From contig OY720097.1 in NCBI GenBank assembly GCA_963082875.1, positions 6,456,501-6,520,500 of the forward strand: a stretch of DNA of 64,000 nt, read 5' to 3'. A program made the position numbers and the translations under genes. The stretch is from Corella eumyota. Taxonomy: Eukaryota > Chordata > Ascidiacea > Phlebobranchia > Corellidae. The notes under the pieces were generated by a model. That model made no database searches, was not told the origin of the DNA, and saw nothing but the letters and a program-made list of their open reading frames with translations. Shown here piece by piece: positions 1 to 11,590 of the stretch. Each line of letters begins with the position of its first letter. Positions within the stretch are counted from its first letter, which is position 1.

Positions 1-1398
1 CACTCAGAGAGCGAGAAATTTGCGGAATTTATCGAACTTACTATTTTCTTTTCCGAAACATCGCGATTCTGCAATACTTAATTAAAATTGTGAAACGAGA
101 CTCATCCGTTCGGAGCTGGCCCACGTCACACGGTCCGTTATTGTGGTTTTATTTGTGACGTAACAAATACCCATGATCGCTGGCCTGCCGATTCAAGTTT
201 CGGAACTCGACCCTTCCAATGACGTCACGCAGCAACAAAAATCCCTTCCGCTTCGAGTTGAAGGTATGAGCGATTTCAGCTGCTATCCAGATATCGCTAA
301 CATAGTCACATGACCATAACACGTGACTTGTTTTTTTAAATTCAATTTAAAAACATTAATTTTTCAATTTACGCCCAATTTAAAGGCATATTTATCCCAA
401 AAATCGTTTCCTGTATTTACTTTACTACTTTTAAGCTTAAACACATAATCCTTACGCTATCCATCAATATATTCGACGTTTCATAACAACCAATTATTCT
501 CTTTTTATCAGTTTTCGTTCAAACTAAACCAAAATTTCCGATTAAGTCAAACCAAGGTATTTGTTAGCGGATTGCCTATTGATTATGACGTCAGGATCAA
601 TCGATGACGTTTTCTTGGCACCTTGCCGCGGTTGTGGCGTAAATTGATTAATCTTTTTTATTGTTTGTTTGTGTTTAAAAATATTTGGAATGCGAATCGC
701 TTTAAGGTCGATAAAGTCGCGGGTTTGTCGATTTTTCATTTCCTTATCAAAACAGCCTTGGCTTTCACGGCGTTCGGATCCGCACCGGGTAATCGTGAAT
801 GGATTATTGTTGAGTTATGGGAGCTTAGGGGTTGCCGCGAGCTAGCTAGATGATTGATTGCCCAGCGCAATTACGCGTGTTGCACCTAAATGGGTGATGC
901 CCGCCCGGAAGCATTCCTAATCCCCTTTTTGTTGTGTTCCTTCTCCCTTAATAACCAAACCTGTGTCAACACCCGCCGAAGTCACGTGACCTAGTGACGT
1001 CACGGGGCGGCGCGAGGCCGGGCTTTATTGAGGGCCGCATGGCCTGATCCGCGCGCGACATTGACATTGTGTTTACGTAGCGTTCTAACGTCAACAATTG
1101 GCGAGCGAGAATGACAATGAATGACGCACATCTCTGTTCGGCTCGTTGTCTTTCTGGCTGGAAAATATTCGAGCTGAAAAGTTTCGTTTAACAACAACAC
1201 GGGAATGCGGTCTGCACTTGTGGTATTCGACCTGCGTTGCACAAATAAATAAAATAGAAACGCCCCCTTTTTTATAGTTCGTAGTTTTTATATTGTAAGT
1301 ATGGCCGGTATAATAGATTGTAAAGAAAGGGACATTGTAATAAAAATAATATTTTATAAATGTCATCTTTTGCTATAATAAATTATAATTCTTTACAG
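1..1398 (+). other. Intron upstream of the AFG2-like terminal exon
   Basis: This stretch ends in a clear splice acceptor (CTTTACAG, ending at 1398) that opens the terminal exon of an AAA+ ATPase. I see no other exon of that gene here, so the rest of it lies before the window. The stretch is not typical of the short AT-rich introns elsewhere in the window. It has CRE palindromes at 220-227, 586-593 and 995-1002, E-box cores (CACGTG) near 321 and 983, and a GC-rich patch at about 995-1050. It may therefore also hold an internal promoter or enhancer. Open frames across 542-853 show no recognisable protein and look like chance. Confidence 0.5.
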
Positions 1399-1575
1399 AT
1401 TTGCTCGGTATGTCGTGAGGCGGCCCTAGCGGCCTTAGATGACGACCTCGGGGCCATGAGCGTGGGAAAATCCCACTTCGATGTGGCGCTAAAGAGCGTA
1501 CTTCCGCAGACGACTCGAGAGAAGTCTCAGATGTATGACGAATATGGAAAAACTCTCAAAACTTCAATAAAATAA
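1399..1575 (+). CDS. Terminal exon of AFG2/SPATA5-type AAA+ ATPase (partial)
   Basis: This exon encodes the last 58 residues of a CDC48-family AAA+ ATPase. It begins in phase 0 after the acceptor at 1396-1398 and starts ICSVCREAALAAL. Next comes KSHFDVALKSV, then an MYDEY segment near the C terminus. The VCREAAL helix and the HF..AL..V.P block are the end of the second AAA domain's C-terminal helical lid. From memory, the spacing and residues agree best with AFG2A (SPATA5), which strips Rlp24 from pre-60S ribosomal particles. NVL and AFG2B fit less well. The nucleotide-binding motifs would lie in exons outside the window. The stop codon TAA (1573-1575) overlaps the poly(A) signal, so the 3' UTR must be very short. 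The alternative is an isolated duplicate of the last exon. Confidence 0.72.
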   Translation: MCSVCREAALAALDDDLGAMSVGKSHFDVALKSVLPQTTREKSQMYDEYGKTLKTSIK

Positions 1576-1576
1576 A
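1566..1576 (+). promoter_or_regulatory. Poly(A) signals overlapping the AFG2-like stop codon
   Basis: Two AATAAA hexamers, at 1566-1571 and 1571-1576, flank and overlap the TAA stop at 1573-1575. Cleavage would be expected within a few tens of bases downstream. Confidence 0.55.
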
Positions 1577-2890
1577 AAATATTACCAAAAACTCGGTGTT
1601 TTTACATTTAATAATTAATAATACAAGTTTAATGTCAGTACTAAGCTTAATCTATAATATTCTATTTTTATAAAGGGGCTTTACCAGACAAAAATATATT
1701 TGAACAAAATGTATGTTTAATAGAAACAATTTGAAAATAGTATACTGTAGTCAAAAGTAACTCAAAAGTAAAAATGTGTTTATAAACATTACAAATTAAC
1801 TTGTTTGAAGCGACGACGGCTGTGGGCCAACGTCAATTTACACATTTGAATCACGTGATTCGATAATCAAATTATCGGGTTTCAGCTTCCGACTTAGCCG
1901 GTTCGAGTCGATGAACATTCGCCTATTAATCTCCAAACTTGAACGGCATGCCAGCAATTTGAAAAGTTCAGCTAAAAATAAAGCACGACTGTTTACCGGG
2001 ATACTTAGCAGAACAACGAGGAACATGAAAATTACTAATCTTTCACTTAACTTTTGGTGTTCCGAGAAAGAGACATGTAAACTTGTTGTGATGTTTGGGT
2101 TAAAAACGGAAAAACAAGTAACTAGTTGATTATGCTGTTTGCTTTTGTAATATATAAACATCAACCTGTCCAATTTAATGCATTTGAATAATAAACAGGT
2201 AAGTCTATATTGGGGCTGATTTTTGCTTGGTATCTCACCTAAAAATCAGTGCTTTGTTTTAGTGTGAATAGTTTCAACTTAATTAACCTGTTTGCATTGA
2301 CGTTAATCAATCCTTTAACAAGAACCGCATCCTATCGATTGAACGATATAGGATCTTATAGATTCGTACCACCCAATCAGCAGCACATTCTAGGCATCAA
2401 AAGGTCTACCCACCTACAGCGACCCAATCGTATCAGTTTTATTGCTTGTTATGCCTTGGCCCAAGATCAAGGCTATCCACCTCCATATAGGACACCGCCT
2501 CCCTATCGCGCTTCCATCTATATTTATACCTGTGCCTGCTAATTGCGCATTCAAGACATCGCGATATGCCATACTTTTTATATTCGAGTAAGGTCATCTA
2601 TACAGATAAAGAAACATAGATTGCGATAGTGTCTACGGCTGTGTACGCCCGATTCCTATCGTTGTGCTAATAGCTTTCCGATAATTTATCAGCAACACAT
2701 TCGTTTCTTTTTTGTCTGTAACTCTTTCTTTAATGAATTACGTTTAATAAGCTAAATTAGCATGGACTATGCGAACATATGGTCTTAAAAACGTTTAAAT
2801 TTACCTTATTCTTATCGTGAATTTTCTTCCTGCTAAACGCAATGTTTTGACGTTGATCAAATCTATTGATGTTGAGATTTCTTTGAAGCC

Positions 2891-2898
2891 TGACGTCA
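2891..2898. promoter_or_regulatory. CRE palindrome TGACGTCA
   Basis: This is a consensus full-site CRE (CREB/ATF family), in the context CCTGACGTCACTTG. An E-box core CACGTG lies 50 bp downstream near 2945. It belongs to the set of 18 such octamers outside the transposon. Confidence 0.4.
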
Positions 2899-4256
2899 CT
2901 TGAAGGCACCGCAATCCGCAAACCTTTAATTAGGATTAGCTGCTCACGTGAAGTAAACGAAAACAATTTAGAAATATGTCACTTCGCAACAGAGATAAGA
3001 AATAGTACATGTTTTTTATTAGACCAACTTTTGACATATGAACTAGTGTTGGATTAGCGCTGACGAGATTTTGTGCACTCGATTTTTACCCGGGGCGCGT
3101 GGTTTATTTAAAAAAAATTACCCGTCAGCATTACAGTATAATTTATCAACCTTATTTTGACAAAACTGGTATATTTCTTTTTAGTTAAATCGAATTAACA
3201 TTTTGAATTTTAGTATTCCAATTATGACAAAAACTCAAAAAACAGTCAGTTTTTTTGCATGTACTTTTTTTTATTTCAATTTAAAAAATTCTTTTTCACT
3301 TTAATATTTTCCCATGGTGTCATAACGTTATTATAATCTAGAATATCGGTATGTTTTTACCATAGCACCCGGCTTTTTATTTCACTTTTAGATCCATTAT
3401 TTATACGTTACAAACATACGTTGTAACAATACTCCTAAGCAATTGTTTTTAAAACTCTTCCACCTTGTTTAGCAACTAAAGTTGCACGATCTTATCTTTT
3501 ATTAATGGTAAGCTAAATTTTTGTAAAACAAAGGGTTTTGAAACTGAAAGTGGTGTGTGTTGTTGGCTATGATTTATTTACAAGTGCGTGATGTTTACTA
3601 AACATATAGTACGGATGCGATTTATGTCTTGATATCTCGAAGGCATCAGTAAATCAATGCACCACAACGTGTATATATTGTCATAGAAATAATATAATCA
3701 TAAACAAACACAATTTGATATACTTGCACAATAAATTGTGCTTGATAATGACTATATATATACAAGCGTTTTACAGGGGGTTTATTATATTCATCTTGTG
3801 GTCCTCGCACTTTATTCATATTCGTTTTTCCTCTTTAAAACCGCTCGCTGACGCCATTCGTTACTATGGGAACCGATTCGCCTCGAAAGAATGTGGAAAA
3901 CAACTCCTTTTAAGCGGATCGATCGGAAGTATTCTAAAAGCCGCTAATCCACATACAACAAAAAAATAAATACACTTATGCCACCAATAATGATCTAAAT
4001 TTAAAGTTCGTGAAACTTAATATTTAATGATCTAGAATTTATATTTATAACACAAGTGCTTAATACAAAACCCCAAATTAAGAAATAAGGTTGAACTGAT
4101 ATAGTAGCGATTTTTTTTACTTAAAAATTGATAAAGTTGGTGTTACTGAAAACAAAAATGGTTTTTACTTCAAATAATTTTACTTACTTTTTAGGTTATA
4201 CAACTTTAAAAAAAATTAATTTAATTAAAAAAAAAGAAAAAAAAACATGTTTGTGA

Positions 4257-4306
4257 TGACGTAGAAAGTACCAGTTTGTATACATTCACTTGTACTTTCT
4301 ACGTCA
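4257..4306. repeat. 15-bp perfect inverted repeat (hairpin)
   Basis: Left arm 4257-4271 (TGACGTAGAAAGTAC) and right arm 4292-4306 are perfect reverse complements around a 20-bp spacer. An A-rich run precedes the left arm. It could be a cruciform-forming relic, the end of a small palindromic MITE, or a hairpin RNA. I cannot see flanking target duplications that would decide. Confidence 0.55.
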
Positions 4307-6010
4307 CACGAAAAAATATGGTAACTTGGTTTTTGCTGTTCTTTATTTTTAATATTTTTTCAAAACTAAATTTTAAGTACCACAGACGTTTTTACAGGTT
4401 GTAAAGTCATTTTGTGATTTAGTGTCAACAATACTAACGTGGTATATACAACACTTACAAAATTGCAAAACTTTTCGATATAGCACTTTTAGAATATAAA
4501 TTTAAATGTTAAAATAAATCCTAAGGTTTCACGAAGCAATAAAAACGGACTTAAACGACTTGCCGGGGTTATGACCTTTAAGCACTTAGCACATTCCAGA
4601 ATTTTCTGACCGCTCTTAGCCCCAAAACGTAACATTCAATACAAATTTACACCTTCGCATATATACAAAGGCTAATTATACCGCTCAATTGTGCGAAATT
4701 CTAAAGCAAAGTTTATGTCCCAAACGAAAACTAAATAAGTTGTTTAGATTGTGATTGACATTGTCACCTGCTACGTTACGGCGCGCGAAATTTGAGCCTA
4801 TTGTCTAAGAGTTTAATTTAATTTATAAAGGGATTATGGTGAAATTATTCCGAATAAGGTCCCATTAAGAACGTGTGAAAGAAATAACCCGATCCTTCTT
4901 GTTACCTTTACCTAAAACCCTTTAACAACTTCCATACTATATAATCCGCAGTAATAGCATTGGAGTGGGTTATTTATTTGCACATACACAGTTAAAGGGT
5001 TCATAACCGACAGAGTTTAAGGACAGGTAAATAAATAGTTTTTGACCTCTTGATCCTTGGCTGTTGCAAATGGAGTGTATATACTAAAAAGGAAAAGTTA
5101 TAAACTAAAAGACTTAAAACCGCACTTCCAAAAAATTAAAATTACTCGATATTTAACAGTTTATTATAACTGTATTTTTCTGTATCACATGTGAATTAGT
5201 CTATTAATTTTGCTAGGCAATGAAGCCCATTTAGTAAATTTAAATAAGATGGTATTTTTACCAATATTTTGTAAGGTATTTAACTGTGTTCCCCACACAA
5301 ATGCAACTCGACCCAATATTACCCTAAAATTAATTAAAGTAACGTTCACGAGCAATTACCCCCGACTTAAAACTGGTGACAACTTTATATAACCCAAACA
5401 CCACACCCCGATTAGGACCCACGATATGTGCATGAAAGCGTAATGCGAGAAGCGAACCGGAGACCTCAGTAAAAGTAGAACATCAAAGTTTTATGGGAAA
5501 TTTTGCAGCTAATTTGCAACCGAGTGGAAAAAGCGCGTGCAGTTGTAAGGCGGGGTCGTATACTGAATGCGTAAGTTCGTAACCCTTATCAGCCCCAGTA
5601 GCAATCGTAATCCGTTAAACGCACGTTTATGAGCTTTGTCATTTGATTTTAGGCCTGTAACTGCGAAACCAACATGTCATTATCGTTATTTGCACGATAA
5701 TTTGCACTTTCTAAATGTTTTTTTAAGTTTGTTTATTATAATGGGAGAAAGCATTTTCGAAATCTCTGCGCATGAAATCACTTTGGCATTAAATTAAAAA
5801 AATAAATAAAAACTCGTTAAAACACACAAAAAAAAGCTAAGAAAGCTATTCTTTACTTATACAAAAATAGGATGGAAAATCGAAAAAGGCTGTTGTTAAG
5901 TCAGCATCTCTGACAATCTTGACAATTTTTTAAAATGATGTCTCTTTTTCCCACAATCGAATTCCCTGAATAAATTACATAAAGACCGGAACGAATCTAC
6001 ACCGTCAGTG

Positions 6011-6182
6011 TGACGTCATAGCTTATATTTTTCACGGTGTTTTTATCGCTTTGCATCAGAACTTTGCTGTTAGCACGCGACTTCATTGTTTGGACCGGTG
6101 TAAAACACGAATATCGATATATGCGGACAACTTGCTAAATTGTGGGGATCGCAGCCGTGGGTAGATTATAATTGTGACGTCA
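6011..6182. promoter_or_regulatory. Paired CRE palindromes
   Basis: Two full CREs lie at 6011-6018 and 6175-6182, 164 bp apart. The second sits inside the larger palindrome TTGTGACGTCACAA. The segment between them is moderately GC-rich and carries ATCGATAT and AATATCGATATTGG motifs. It is a candidate enhancer or promoter; no transcript start can be fixed. Confidence 0.4.
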
Positions 6183-7334
6183 CAAACGTCCTGTGCGTTT
6201 GCACGCAATATCGATATTGGCCATGTCAGGCTGCTGAGATCGGTTTCTATATTTGGAAGCGATCTAAAATCCCGATCAAGGCAAATGAAGGTTATTCCGT
6301 GTTCGATAAAGCTTGGAAAGTTGATGTGCTGATTACTAATTTTTTCTGTGCACGATATTTCGGCGAACATAATGAAAATGTTAAATTATAAATTAAATCT
6401 ACATGCTAAAGAGAAATTCATCTACACAAACCCTTAAAATTTGCTGTAGCTCCTGTATTATATTTATTTGATCTCAATTTTATTTAAAATACTAGATTTT
6501 GTGTTTGATAACGTGCAATATTTTTCTTAAGATGTCATTTTTTATTAAGTCCATTTTAAGTCAGGTTTGGTTGTGCTATTGCATCACTCTTACCAGTAAG
6601 TACAGTTGCAGCCAATCAAAAAACAACATCGGCAATCGAAAAATAAAAACAAATTAACTTTTTCCGGCTACTCAATCTGATTATGAGTGTATTTTGTTTC
6701 CACTACTTGGTGCTTGAAACCTGGGCTTTTGAGGTTATTAAACTTGTCAAAATAAACTTTCGCAAATGTAACAACAACATGATGGCATGGTGTTGATGCC
6801 CGATCTGCCACGGCTTTAACTGAACTCCACGTCTAAACACACAACTCTATAGATTATGTAAATAAAATTTAACGAATTATTTCGTTGTTTCGACGGTTGA
6901 GATTTTTTTTTAAATCTGAAGCTAAACAAAAATAGACCCTGCAAAATATACGGAGTTAGCGTCCGATTAAAATACTCTCATTCAGGTCCCATTGACATGC
7001 GTTTCGAATGTTGTCATTCGACATAACTAGAAGAGTCTAGATTAGGGTTTGAAATCACAACTTTGGAGAGGGCGCGCGCCCCTTACAATGGGCGACAATA
7101 CAAACCTGCGCTTCGTAGCCTCTCACCATCGTATTTGACAGCTCGGCCTAGATCAACTTCGGAAACGCTTATACAAACAAGCTAGTGATATTGTGCGGAC
7201 GTACGGCGTGGCCCATTGCTAATCCGGCTTTATTTTCACTTTTATTCGTGTGCAATTATCCCAACTCTGAATTGAAGCAACACCTGTCGGCGTGAAGGCT
7301 AGGAACTTGAATAAAAAAACTGAGCCTCGTTGCT

Positions 7335-7421
7335 GACTCTTTCAGTGCGGTTGCACGGGTTTTGTTGTCCTAATCAATGCGATAACGGTTGGTTGTTTTG
7401 ATTGCCAGTACTGAAAGAGTC
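7335..7421. repeat. 12-bp inverted repeat bounding an 87-bp hairpin-sized segment
   Basis: GACTCTTTCAGT at 7335-7346 is the exact reverse complement of 7410-7421. The 63-bp loop contains a shorter pairing (AATCAA with TTGATT). The overall size is in the range of an animal pre-miRNA, but the pairing between the outer stem and inner loop is broken, so a microRNA call would be weak. Confidence 0.45.
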
Positions 7422-9339
7422 TGACAGATACGCTAAGATTATCTGGCATTGCGTGCGACGATCGAAATAGAATATATAGTTAATTTATAAAGCGATGCGT
7501 GTGGCATCGGCGTATTGATCAGCGTTATGTGATGAATTCTTTGTGAATGGGCCCCGCGAATTAATGCCAGAACTTAAACAGATTAGAAATTAAATTGCTA
7601 AGTGTATTTTCGAGAAACGTCAAGTATTTAATAAAGGCATTTCAGCTTGTTTTCTAACCAATATGCAATGCCACAGTCAGTTTTAAAACATTCTTATTTT
7701 GCACAATTTGTTTTTTAAATTCTTAAAAAAAAGTTTAAAAACACTTAGAGTTTAAAATATTGATAATAAGCTATACTTAGTTACTTTCAAGGAATGTAAA
7801 CGTTTTTATGACGAACCGTTTATTGCAATTTAAAGACTTCAAAATCGAAGCCCGTTAAAATAACCTGAGACTAGATCAATATTTGATCTGAAGTTTAGGT
7901 TACAAAAATGTGGTTCAACAAATGAAAGCCATTTCCGACATAGAAATAAACGTTCAAAGTACTCAGATAAAAAGGTTTAAACATGAATTTAGGACCAGGC
8001 GTAATCCAGTGTATTTATTGCTGAGCCAAGACAATGTTTTAAGTGGTTTTCAGTGCCACTTTGCCTGTTTGCTTTTTGGTCACTGGCCTACCTTCGCTTC
8101 GCCGAGGAATATCTCGCTATTTTTCCAACTTAGCGCTGAAAACTACTCAAGCGTGCTTCAATAGCTCCTTCCGTCTCTAATGCTAAACGTATTTGCAGTA
8201 GTTGTAAAACCGCTGTTAGGAAGCTCCCGTGTATAATGAGGCGCTTTTAGCTGGGACTATTATGCTGTATAGGAAGCCAGCCTTCCTGTTTGAGTAATGG
8301 GTATGTTAAGGTAATGTGTTTACGCCTATTACTTTGTGCCCCATCCCGCATTATTTGACAATGTGGTTTAAATTAGTTATAGTTGTTATGTAAGTGAATT
8401 TATTTAAAGTAACAGACAATGAGCTTGCTTTTGTTAAGTTATGTTACAGCATTTAAATAGAATGGATGACTTTTTCGAAAATAGATTAATTCAAGACGGT
8501 TTTGTTTTAAAATTTAATATCTTTAGAAATTGTATTGCTAAATACCGGTACAGTATAAAAATTGAGATTATAAATGTCAATATTTAATTAATACAATTAC
8601 AAAATAGCGGGCAAACGAGTGCGATTAACCACAACGTTAGTAAAATTCCTATATTACTCTTTAATTGGAATGTAATCAAAATAAAAAGAGACGTCAAGCA
8701 CGTTGTTAAACAGTTAGAAATATTATTAAAATAATATGTTCTATACTAAGTTAGCTATTGAGCTGCTAGTTCCATATAATGTTACCATGTATGTGAAAAT
8801 TATATTATTGAATTTTAAAAATTTTTAGTTGGGTATTTTTAAGTGTTTCAACAGTTCATTTTTTTCAGCAGTTCAGCAGTTCATTTATTGCAAGAATTTT
8901 TAGGAAATAGTAAAAATCTAGTTCGTTCATCTTAGATTACCGTTTGGGAATCCCTCTAGGCCCAAAATCATGATCAACTTTGCCTCACTGTCTAATGCGT
9001 TAGCCTTGCGGTGAACGGCAATAAACATCACGTTCAGTATTCGCTCAAATGCTTTACGGAATGACTATGTTTGCTTTTTGCTACGAGCATTGGGCGGGGC
9101 GTTACGACCCTCTTCGGTGGCTAAGTGTGTTGCTTTTAGGCCGTGTTTTAAGTTTGTTAATGCACTTTGTTCGGGTTTTTGTTGACGCGCAAAGAGGGGA
9201 GGGGCCAATTAGCCGGGGCCCGTAATCTCGGCATATCTCGCATCCGATTGTCGCCCTTGTTTGGAATCGAACCGGTTTCACCGCAAACAGAAACGAAAAG
9301 AAGTAGCCGCACTCTTCAATCACCACTTCTCCGCGCCTA

Positions 9340-9347
9340 TGACGTCA
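9340..9347. promoter_or_regulatory. CRE palindrome TGACGTCA
   Basis: This full CRE has the context CTATGACGTCATAA and lies at the edge of a GC-rich patch (9080-9350). That patch has no recognisable coding content. Confidence 0.38.
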
Positions 9348-11014
9348 TAAAAGTAAAACGAAAATGTCAGTAGTGCTTTGTGTAGCAACGTGTTGTCCTA
9401 CCTTGCTCGTGTTTGTAGAAATCCATAAAACCTGCCGGGAAACCATAACAAATCAAAATCAATACTTAAAATCGGGGGATTCGGGGCCATTGTGATGTAA
9501 CAGTGGCAACGCGACGCTACATTGGACCTGTATTTCCATAAGAAAATACGAAAGCAGACACCCCGACAGATGAATATAGAATGAATATTAATACTTGTCG
9601 CTTTAAAAATGTTAGTTTAAAGTTTAATAAATACAGGGCTAGATTTGCAAAACACGTGTGGAGTAAAAGATTGCTGTTCTATGCCCGAAAAGTCATTTTT
9701 ATCGACAATTAGACATTTTTTGGTAATCTCTTTTATCCAAACCATTTTATTGAAAATGCCCCTCAATTTCTTTAAACAATGTTGACCTAAATTTCAGGTA
9801 AATTCTTTTTTTTAGATTCAGGTTTTTGGAGTTATGTGCATTGGGGAGAATGGCCTTTGGTAGTATAGGCTAATACCGACAAAAAATAACTAAAAACGTG
9901 GTCTCTTGATTATATAAAACGTTGCGTGCACTTGAAATTAATGGTGTTTTGTAATGGGGTTAAACGTGTCATTCTGATATCAAAATCTCTTTATACACAC
10001 AATCACATCGCGTTGGTCGCTGTACTTTGACATCGGATTTTCATGTATCGTAATATCGCAATTGCCGCTTTATAGAATGGCAACGCTAAATAGCTACATA
10101 AAATGTCTTTTTTACAAGTTTGCTATTTAACTTCTTGACCAGGTGCGTGTTATTTTTAGGACCTTTACGTAATGGGTTAGTTTGACCGATATACGCGGCA
10201 TGAAAACACTGCATGCGATTATTATTTATTTGTAGTGTTAATGCTAATCCGTCGTGATGGTATGCGGCATCTGTATTAATAACGTGGCACAATGCCGCTC
10301 ACTCATCTGAAGTTTGAAGTCGAAACCCCTTAGCGCGCTACTACCTAAAAATAAACTATGTCCTAGCTATTAATATTTGCCTGTAGACGGGATAGGGTTA
10401 TAGTGTGCGGGTTAGTTTAAATGCAAGGTTAATTCGAGCGTCTTCAGCCTCGGTATTTTGCAATGTTGTGAACACAAACCTTGTAGCTTGCTCCAGTTTC
10501 CTGCAAAGATACTAAACCAGGGAGAAGTCTGTTTTTTTCTGGCGCGAACCGTTTATTAAAAGCGACAACCAAATTCCGGGCCTAAATTGTTAAGCTGTTA
10601 ACTCGCATGCCGTGAATTGTTTTGCGATTTACTGCTGGATTTTACAGCTATTGCGATGTAGTTGACACGCAAGTTATATAAATGACTGGTTTTGAGTTGA
10701 ATTAAAACCCGAGTCGCGTTCAAATTAAAGATTTGTTTGTATACAAAACAAACCTTAAAATCGCTGGGCTAGAAACGACACGGAAAAGAATGTGGTGTGA
10801 AAATAGTCGCGATCTTTTGATGGCTAAAAAATCTTCGGGAAGTGGCGAGTTTATTAAAAAATACAGCTGCTGCGCCGCGTTAAAATTAGCCCCGTCTTAT
10901 GTTTGTTGTTCGATTCCCGTCGTTGACATCATAAGGCAAATAAAAACAAACTAAAAAATATTAACAACGTTGCATTGTCATTCGCCATAATCCGTTACGC
11001 TAAAACCAATGTAA

Positions 11015-11590
11015 TTATATTGTCGATAAATAGTAAGCCTCGTGATTTCGACTTCTAAATTCAAGGGGGATTTTGTATGTTATTTGAATGGCACGGCGTG
11101 TATATAAAAATACACATTTGAGCGTTTCAATCGCTTTTCGTCTGATAACACTAAGCGTTAAAGGAAACCGCATAGTTTCGTCATAATGGGTTGTGGATAT
11201 GGGCCAGTAAGGTGTTAATTGAGTGTGGAACGGGTTGGAAAAGTGAACTGAGGCATAATTGGGGGCCGGGGACGACAAGTTTTGTTTTTGTTTTATTTTC
11301 AGCTTAAACGTAATTCGAGCCCGAACGAAATTGTCGCTCTTCTGTGCCTCCGTTCTAGAGCGGTAATAATTTTCACGGTGGTCTTGACGGTTTTGAGAGC
11401 TGCGACTTGGCAAAGGCGGTAATTGCGCGGAAGTACTTTCGCGAATTCTCTGCGCCTTTTGCGAGTGACCCTTTAATCGTTTCTGCATGATCCCGTGTCT
11501 AAATTTAGTGTTTTCGCCTATCTGTGGTCGCCGGATAAGTGCTCGTTCGCGCATTTTGTTGTTGAAGATATTTCGATTTTTTGTAAACAT
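11015..11590 (-). CDS. Unrecognised 191-residue open frame
   Basis: This is the longest uninterrupted frame in the 31-kb stretch upstream of Sprouty: 191 residues from ATG to stop on the minus strand. The product is basic and rich in Arg, Lys, Ser and Gln, with no signal peptide, membrane segment, repeat or motif I recognise. No convincing promoter, poly(A) signal or splice partner is visible. A frame this long is uncommon but not impossible by chance in a region of this base composition. It could be a small lineage-specific gene, an exon of a longer gene, or an accident. Confidence 0.15.
   Translation of the reverse strand: MFTKNRNIFNNKMRERALIRRPQIGENTKFRHGIMQKRLKGHSQKAQRIRESTSAQLPPLPSRSSQNRQDHRENYYRSRTEAQKSDNFVRARITFKLKIKQKQNLSSPAPNYASVHFSNPFHTQLTPYWPISTTHYDETMRFPLTLSVIRRKAIETLKCVFLYTRRAIQITYKIPLEFRSRNHEAYYLSTI

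Larger units (their letters stand above)
1577..11014. other. Intergenic, no recognisable gene
   Basis: I find no open frame with family resemblance on either strand. The longest frames (for example 1838-2173 minus and 2249-2542 plus) give low-complexity or unfamiliar peptides without splice signals at sensible places. What can be seen: CRE palindromes at 2891, 6011, 6175 and 9340; a 15-bp inverted repeat at 4257-4306; a 12-bp inverted repeat at 7335-7421; and an A/T-only run around 4208-4245. Some patches (7060-7220, 9080-9360) are richer in GC and CpG than their surroundings and could be regulatory. Confidence 0.5.

Noticed and set aside
9240-9310. GGAATCGAACC on the + strand, like the reverse of a tRNA T-arm
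   Set aside because: The flanking bases do not pair as a 5-bp T-stem, and no acceptor or D-arm fits at the right distance.
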